Below the pieces are notes generated by a model. It searched no databases and was not told where the DNA came from. It worked only from the letters and a program-made list of their open reading frames with translations. Shown here piece by piece: positions 59,025-64,000 of a stretch of 64,000 bases of DNA. The DNA is from Reticulascus tulasneorum (lineage: Eukaryota; Ascomycota; Sordariomycetes; Glomerellales; Reticulascaceae), in NCBI GenBank assembly GCA_001557505.1, contig LSAX01000004.1:3162001-3226000 (forward strand). Direction: 5' to 3'. The translations under genes were made by a program, and so were the position numbers. Position 1 is the first letter of the stretch, and the number at the start of each line of letters is the position of its first letter.

Positions 59025-60208
59025 CTACTCCTCCGCGTCCGGATCAACCTTCACAATGAGCTTCCCCCTGGCCCTTGAGCTCGCTATAATCTTGTACCCC
59101 TCCACCACATCCTCAAATCCCCTCACACTATCCACGACAACCTTGATCCTCTTCTCGGCGAGCATGCCCATTACCTGCTCCCTCAACTCCACCGTGGGAT
59201 CCATCATGCTGACGCCCTTCCACCGCCGTCCCGTGCCGCCCAGCCACGTGGCGAGCGGCCAAATCGTATTGAGTTGCATTTTGATCACGGCCTTCACGAA
59301 GGCCCCGAGAGCTAGTGTCTGTGGCTTGATGCCGACGGCGGAGTAGATGCCCTCCGGCTTGAGGTAGGCCGCGCTGTTGGTGTAGATGTGCTGCACGCCG
59401 ATGCAGTCGATGATGGCGTCGAAGGGCTGGGCGCTGTAGCGCCTGATGAGTTCGGAGGTGACTCGTTTATGGCACAGGTAGTCGATCACCTGCCATAGTC
59501 AGGATTCGTCCACTCACTCACCTTGTAAAGGGGATTGTGGAAAGATGCAAGACGTACCTCGTCGGCTCCAATCTCCTTTACTAGATCGAGATTTCGCTCC
59601 GAGCAAATACCCACCACGAATCCTTCCTTGCCGACAATGTTCCTCGCCATCTGCACCGCCATAGTTCCTACGCCGCCACTCGCCCCATTCACAAGCACTC
59701 TATCCCCTTCCTTCAATCCTGCCTCGCGACACTGTAGCAACGCCGTACAGCCCGTCAGTAGCGGCCCCGCAGCCTCTTTCATTTGTATCCCGTCGGCCTT
59801 CTTCACCGCATACCGTGCCGGAATGGACACATACTCCGCCAACGCGCCAGTACCAGTCGGCCATCCGAAGCCAATGGGGATGAACACAGCGACCTTGTCA
59901 CCCTTGGTGAATCGCGGCGTCTCACTGGAATCCGGGTGCCACACATCTGTCACAGTGCCCGAGAGCTCCATTTCCGGAACGCAAGTGCTAGTACGGGCGG
60001 CAGCTGGTATGATTGACATTTGGATCACGGAGCCGATGTTAAGTGCGGCGTAGGCGGTCTTGACAACAAGCCATTCTTCAGGCTTCGGCGTGGCTTTAGG
60101 GAGTGGCAATGACGGTGGGAGCGTTGGGAGCGGATTATCTGTGGTGAGGGCGAGGACATCTTGCGGGTTTCCGCGTTTGGTGAACTTCCATGCTCTGGAT
60201 GTGGCCAT
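59025..60208 (-). CDS. Zinc-independent medium-chain NAD(P)H-dependent oxidoreductase (quinone-reductase/enoyl-reductase type)
   Basis: An MDR-superfamily reductase; the substrate cannot be told. Two exons, 59558-60208 and 59025-59489, with a 68 nt intron, give 1116 nt (371 aa). It opens with the GroES-like domain (AWKFTKRGNPQDVLAL, TAYAALNIGSVIQ, PEMELSGTV) and continues to the Rossmann motif VLVNGASGGVGTMAVQMAR at about 180-198, then VIDYLCHKRVTSELIR after the splice and FDAIIDCIG. The catalytic-zinc ligand set of alcohol dehydrogenases is absent. The nearest families by eye are the fungal zeta-crystallin/RTN4IP1-like reductases; standalone genes of this sort also occur near secondary-metabolite clusters, but no cluster is visible here. 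Confidence 0.9.
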
Positions 60209-61341
60209 CTTGGTGAGGTTGAATGTTGATTAGGGGATGGATTCAGACGTGGGATGAAATTGGAATAAGAAGACCTGTGAAATGGAATGAGGCGTTCAGG
60301 CTTGCACGCATAAGGCCAACCTAACAGGCAATTGACATTCAGCTTTTAACCAGAGCAGCACCAATTGAAAAATCCTATGAAGAACCTGAACAGATATGAA
60401 GCCATTCCCATATACTTAAGCAACACACCTCGTACCCCGCGACCCTGTTCCGAGGCTGAGGCTCCAGCACATGAAAATTGGTTGCATGTGTACGTAGGTC
60501 GTGACTCTTATCCCAGTCAAGGTCAAGCAGCCAAGAGATGTGGCTTGCATGTTTGAAGCCAATGCGACAGACACCCCTACCAATGCCTGGGAAAACTTGC
60601 ACCTCAAAACACGATATCTGTCCTCTTCGCCGACCTGGTGTGGACTGGGCTTGAGGCACGTCGCAATGTCTTGCGTAAACGGTCGGGATGTTGCGGGTTG
60701 GCAGGGAGCTGAGGCTTCAGCCGCTTTTTGCTCGGATAAAATGTCTCACCGTGCTGGAGGAGCGAGGAGGCTTGTTCAGGCCCAGGTCACATTTCTGATT
60801 ACCTTGCTGAATAGTCGGAAGATGTCGAATTAAGCTTAAATCGTGCTCTTCTCATCTCTTCAAGGATTCTGCAGGCCAACTCGGTTGTCTTGGTCCACGA
60901 CATCCATCCCTCAATAGGTTAGCATGCGTCAGCACTGTAAAGACACATGATGTAGCAGGCAATGTGAGATCTTAATCTTTACCAACGAATTGGCGACAGT
61001 TGTATAAGTCCTATGGAATGAGCGCTTATTTCCAAGTTGTGTCGAAGTGAAAAGAAACCGAGCCGTATATACAAAATAGGAAGGTTAGTTCAGGCATTCA
61101 CGAGACGAGATGCTGCACACTACGGTTGTCAGGAAGTTTAGGCAAATGGACCACCGATTTCTTCAAGGAGGGATGAAACCAAAACATTGAAGGGTTCTTT
61201 TGGTAATACACAAAATTATGATACATATAATCAAGCTCATATGTCCTCACAAACTTTCGCTGCCCGTCATGTCCAAAATTCACCATAGCCACTCGAGAAA
61301 ACAATGTCACCGCCAACCCATCACTCCTGGCTCCCTTCTGC
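60209..61341. other. Intergenic region upstream of the MDR gene
   Basis: 1.13 kb with the MDR gene promoter and the 3' UTR of the wall-protein gene. Only unsupported ORFs. Confidence 0.5.
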
Positions 61342-62782
61342 CTACACAGCTCTAGTGCTGCGTGGCACTGGGGAGGTAATCACCTCATCCGGAACCCACC
61401 ACGTCGGCACAGCCGGGGTTGGCGCTGCTGGCGTTGGCACAGCTGGCGTTGAAGACGACGACCTCGGCCACCCGGAAGGCAAAGGCTCATCCGGTACCAG
61501 GACCCTGCTCGTTGTCGTAGGGACCGGACTCACTCTCACGGTACTCGTCGTAGAGCCGGGTCTTGTCGTCCATTGAGTAGTCAGGGGAGCATCTGGGATC
61601 AGAGTCCGGCTTGTCGTTGTGGATGTTCTCGCTGTGGTCGTTCCAGGGCCAGGCAATGGGGTGGTCAGGGGAGCATCCGGGATCAAGCTGAACGAAGCAC
61701 TGGTGCTTGTCGAGCTCCTGCTTGTGCTCGTAATGGCGGCCGGACTTGTCGTTGTAAGCGCGATTGTCGTACTTGTGCTTAGGGTTGAGCTTGTCCTAGG
61801 CACGGACGGCAGTAGGCTCGTCACCGAGAGTACAGTAGTCGTACTGGTGCTAGGGGTTGCGCTCGTTGTACTTGTGGTGGGCAACAGGCTCGTCACCGCA
61901 AGTATGGTAGTTGTGCTCGTGCTAGGGGTTGCGCTAGTTGAACTGGTAGTCGGCAATACACTTGTCACCACGAGAGCAATAGTTGTGCTTGTGCTCAAGG
62001 TTGTGCTCGTACTCGTCGTGGTCGGTACCAGACTCGTTGTCGTAAGAGCCTCAGTTGTCTCCTCGCTTATGGTTGTGTAACTCGCCGTTTCAGGCTCAGT
62101 GGGAATAGCACTTATCACAGACACCGACGTGCTCGACGTTGAGCTCGACTCTGCAAGTGCGGTGCTTGTACTTGTGCTCGTGCTTGGTGTTGAACTCGAC
62201 TCCGCCACGGTCGTAGTCGGCACCGGCGCCGGCACCGTAGGAACGATACTCGCACTCGCACTCGAGGTCGTACTCGTCTCCGTAGCAGTGACAATGGGAG
62301 CCACACTTATTCCCGTTACGGTAGTGTTCAGCACTGGACTCGGCACCGCAGGTGTTTCTAGCAGCGTCTCGGTGAGCGTGCTGACGGCACTGGAAACGAT
62401 GCTCGATTCCGGCAAGACCAAAGTAGAAGTCAAGGTCGAGATTATCACCGGCGGCTCCACCAAGCTCGGGATGAGGGTGGTTACTTCAGCGGAGCTAGTA
62501 ACCGGAATGGCCAGGGCCGTAGTCGAGGTCTCGACGCTGCTCGTCGTGCTGTTTTCGATAGTGGTGTAAGGGAGTTCCTGGCGATTCTGAGACGGGGTCA
62601 GCACATGCAGTGACGGGCAGGAAACCAATGTGAATAACTGGAATTAGGGAAAAAGAACCCGATGACAGGAGTGTAGTGAGGACTGGGGAAGGTTGTGCTG
62701 CTTAGATACATACCTTGATCTCCCTGGCCGGCAGCGCAGACACGCAGCCAACCATCAACCCAACAACGAAAGCACGCATCAT
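61342..62782 (-). CDS. Secreted Ser/Thr-rich, wall-associated-type protein with tandem repeats
   Basis: Two exons, 62714-62782 and 61342-62586, around a 127 nt intron give 1314 nt (437 aa). Exon 1 encodes a signal peptide (MMRAFVVGLMVGCVSALPA). A lone frame through the intron would give a false N-terminus. The mature protein is about half Ser plus Thr, suited to heavy O-mannosylation, with no cysteine seen outside the signal region and no globular domain. A 24-residue repeat is present (see repeat). The end carries repeated IPDAPLTT, VPDEPLP and VPDEVITSP motifs. There is no C-terminal hydrophobic tail, so a GPI anchor is unlikely. A structural wall or adhesion-type role is inference. Confidence 0.82.
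61711..61995 (-). repeat. 72-bp tandem repeat in the Ser/Thr-rich gene
   Basis: Four 24-codon units begin STSTT-[IT]-[AIV]-L: 61995-61924, 61923-61852, 61851-61780 and 61779-61711, the last shortened to 69 bp. Units 1-3 share the core VTS-[VL]-LP and then T/S-rich text. A partial unit seems to precede unit 1. Conservation of DNA words between units suggests recent length change by slippage or recombination. Confidence 0.85.
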
Positions 62783-63670
62783 GTCAAAGTCAAGTTAAAA
62801 GCTCTTCTCTGGCAACTTGGACATTCAATCGAACAAAGCTGAATCCAAACTTCTCCAACTCGCTCGCCACGTCCCCCTCACCGACACTTATATACACGTC
62901 CTCCGCCGACCAGACACCAAACAAAGTCCCTCTTACCACTATACGCAGAATCCACCTCAATAACGAGCCGCGCCTCCACCGCCACGGCATATACCACCAT
63001 TATCCCGTTTTCTCGTCCCTGAATTTTGCGAGCCGCACATCGCTGGCTAAATATCGCGATATTGAGGTTCCCCTATTGACCGCGCCTCGCCTACCGGTCC
63101 GGGCTTCAGAGGCGGGCTGGGCTGGATTCGAACCGCCAGGCAAAGAACCTGGAAGAAAAAGGTGCATGGCGCGTCTTCGCTGTGGAGGGTGTCGATGTCC
63201 TCAAAAATCGAGTTGAACCGTGTCCGGCGCGGCAGGATTAGCCGTCTGGGTAAAAGACGCTCCGGGGACCAGGTCCGAGTCGATAAGCTGACAATCAGTC
63301 TAGAGCGAAGGAACCAGGGAACGTTATCGTGCAATTCAACAGACGAGAAAATAGAGTGCGAAGCAGACGTAAAATGATAAGCCCAATGTTTCTATCTGCT
63401 ATACCCTAGTATCAAACAGCCCGCTCCATATAAGATGAAAATGTTGGCCGGGCCAAACCGCTACCATAGTACATGCCCATATAGCGCTATGTCAACTCAC
63501 AGTCTACACCACCAAGCTTATACCTGCCTCATGAGTGTCCGACCTCGGCGGCCAGAATTTGACTCCGAGTCTCTCCGTTTTGTGAGTGATTTCAACCAAA
63601 GAGGCCATGATCCCCAAACATGACCAGGCCATTGCTTCCAGCGAAGCCCCAGCGGAGTCAGCCGAAATCG
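62783..63670. other. Intergenic region between wall-protein and ABC genes
   Basis: About 890 bp between two minus-strand genes. It holds the wall-protein promoter. A tRNA-like T-loop word near 63124-63134 does not fold into a tRNA. No gene is supported. Confidence 0.5.
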
Positions 63671-64000
63671 CTAAGAACCATTTGCGGTCTCCTCTTCGTC
63701 AACGTCCACCAATCTTCCGGAATCCCACTTCTTCTTTGCCGTCTTGATGAGAGTGTCGAGCTCCCCACTCGACTCGCACATGCTTCGGAACGTGCCCTTC
63801 TCTTTGCGGATCAACTCATACGGGTGAGCAAACTCGACCACAGCGCCCTTATCCAGGACAAGTACCTTGTCGTAGTCAACAATCGTCTGCAGACGATGTG
63901 CAATTGTGATGATGGTGCTACTGAGCTCGCGGATTGTTTCCTGGATCTTGGAATCCGTGGCGTAATCAATAGATGCCGTGGCCTCGTCCATCACCAGCAC
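63671..64000 (-). CDS. ABC transporter C-terminus (ABCC/MRP-like), 5' part outside window
   Basis: Only the last 109 codons are present; the frame runs off the right edge. What remains is the end of the second nucleotide-binding domain: Walker [16 protein letters not shown] with its catalytic glutamate, the H-loop [11 protein letters not shown] and the [13 protein letters not shown] strand, then the C-terminal helix with [15 protein letters not shown] and an acidic tail. The [14 protein letters not shown] wording is usual for full-length ABCC transporters (multidrug or vacuolar conjugate pumps). Substrate and topology cannot be judged from this fragment. Confidence 0.92.
   Translation of the reverse strand: MLVMDEATASIDYATDSKIQETIRELSSTIITIAHRLQTIVDYDKVLVLDKGAVVEFAHPYELIRKEKGTFRSMCESSGELDTLIKTAKKKWDSGRLVDVDEEETANGS

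Noticed and set aside
63121..63200. tRNA-like word (reverse complement of GGATTCGAACC)
   Set aside because: The flanking bases do not form a T stem, and no A box or acceptor stem pairs at the right distance on the minus strand.

Overview
The window is nuclear DNA of a filamentous ascomycete (Pezizomycotina). A Sordariomycete is my best guess, but that is inference. The evidence is: genes split by many 45-75 nt introns with GTATGT/GTRAGT donors, CTAAC/CTGAC-like branch sites and YAG acceptors; a single-chain mitochondrial NAD(P) transhydrogenase, which filamentous fungi keep and budding yeast lacks; a Zn2Cys6 activator; a conidiation-type homeobox factor; a PLAC8 protein; a Tem1/Spg1 septation GTPase. 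I rebuilt 23 protein genes from exons by hand. For every complete multi-exon model the exon lengths sum to a multiple of three. I see no operon, transposon, CRISPR array, rRNA or convincing tRNA.

Layout. 0-7 kb is mitochondrial: PGS1 (cardiolipin pathway, cut by the left edge) is head-to-head with a complex I NDUFA12-type subunit, followed by a ten-exon transhydrogenase. 7.7-11.7 kb holds a Zn2Cys6 factor and a small secreted 13-cysteine protein. 12.8-14.8 kb holds porphobilinogen deaminase convergent with mitochondrial glycine cleavage H protein. 16-21 kb holds Tem1/Spg1 convergent with a PLAC8 protein whose long tail is a tandem 17-residue repeat. 21.7-27.7 kb holds a mitochondrially targeted, charged-tail membrane protein divergent from CAND1. 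28-36.4 kb holds an unknown membrane protein, two small hydrophilic proteins in an AT-richer stretch, an Irc6/p34 adaptin-binding protein and a GNAT acetyltransferase.

36.4-44.1 kb is a 7.7 kb stretch with no convincing gene, rich in simple repeats, lying directly upstream of a homeobox transcription factor. 47.9-49.9 kb holds a cysteine-rich, F-box-like protein. 51.8-56.7 kb holds a DNF3-type P4-ATPase flippase. 57.4-60.2 kb holds an eight-exon PAQR/haemolysin-III-like receptor and a zinc-independent MDR reductase. 61.3-62.8 kb holds a Ser/Thr-rich secreted wall-type protein with 72-bp repeats. The right edge cuts the C-terminus of an ABC transporter.

The genes are mostly housekeeping and independently transcribed. 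The loose themes are mitochondrial lipid and respiration (PGS1, NDUFA12, NNT, H protein, the 21.7 kb protein) and membrane or wall biology (flippase, PAQR, ABC transporter, wall protein). I found no clear new multi-gene system. The most distinctive signals are the 17-residue repeat array in the PLAC8 protein, the large gene-free region before the homeobox gene, stop-free introns or exitrons whose length is a multiple of three, and the small unknown proteins.
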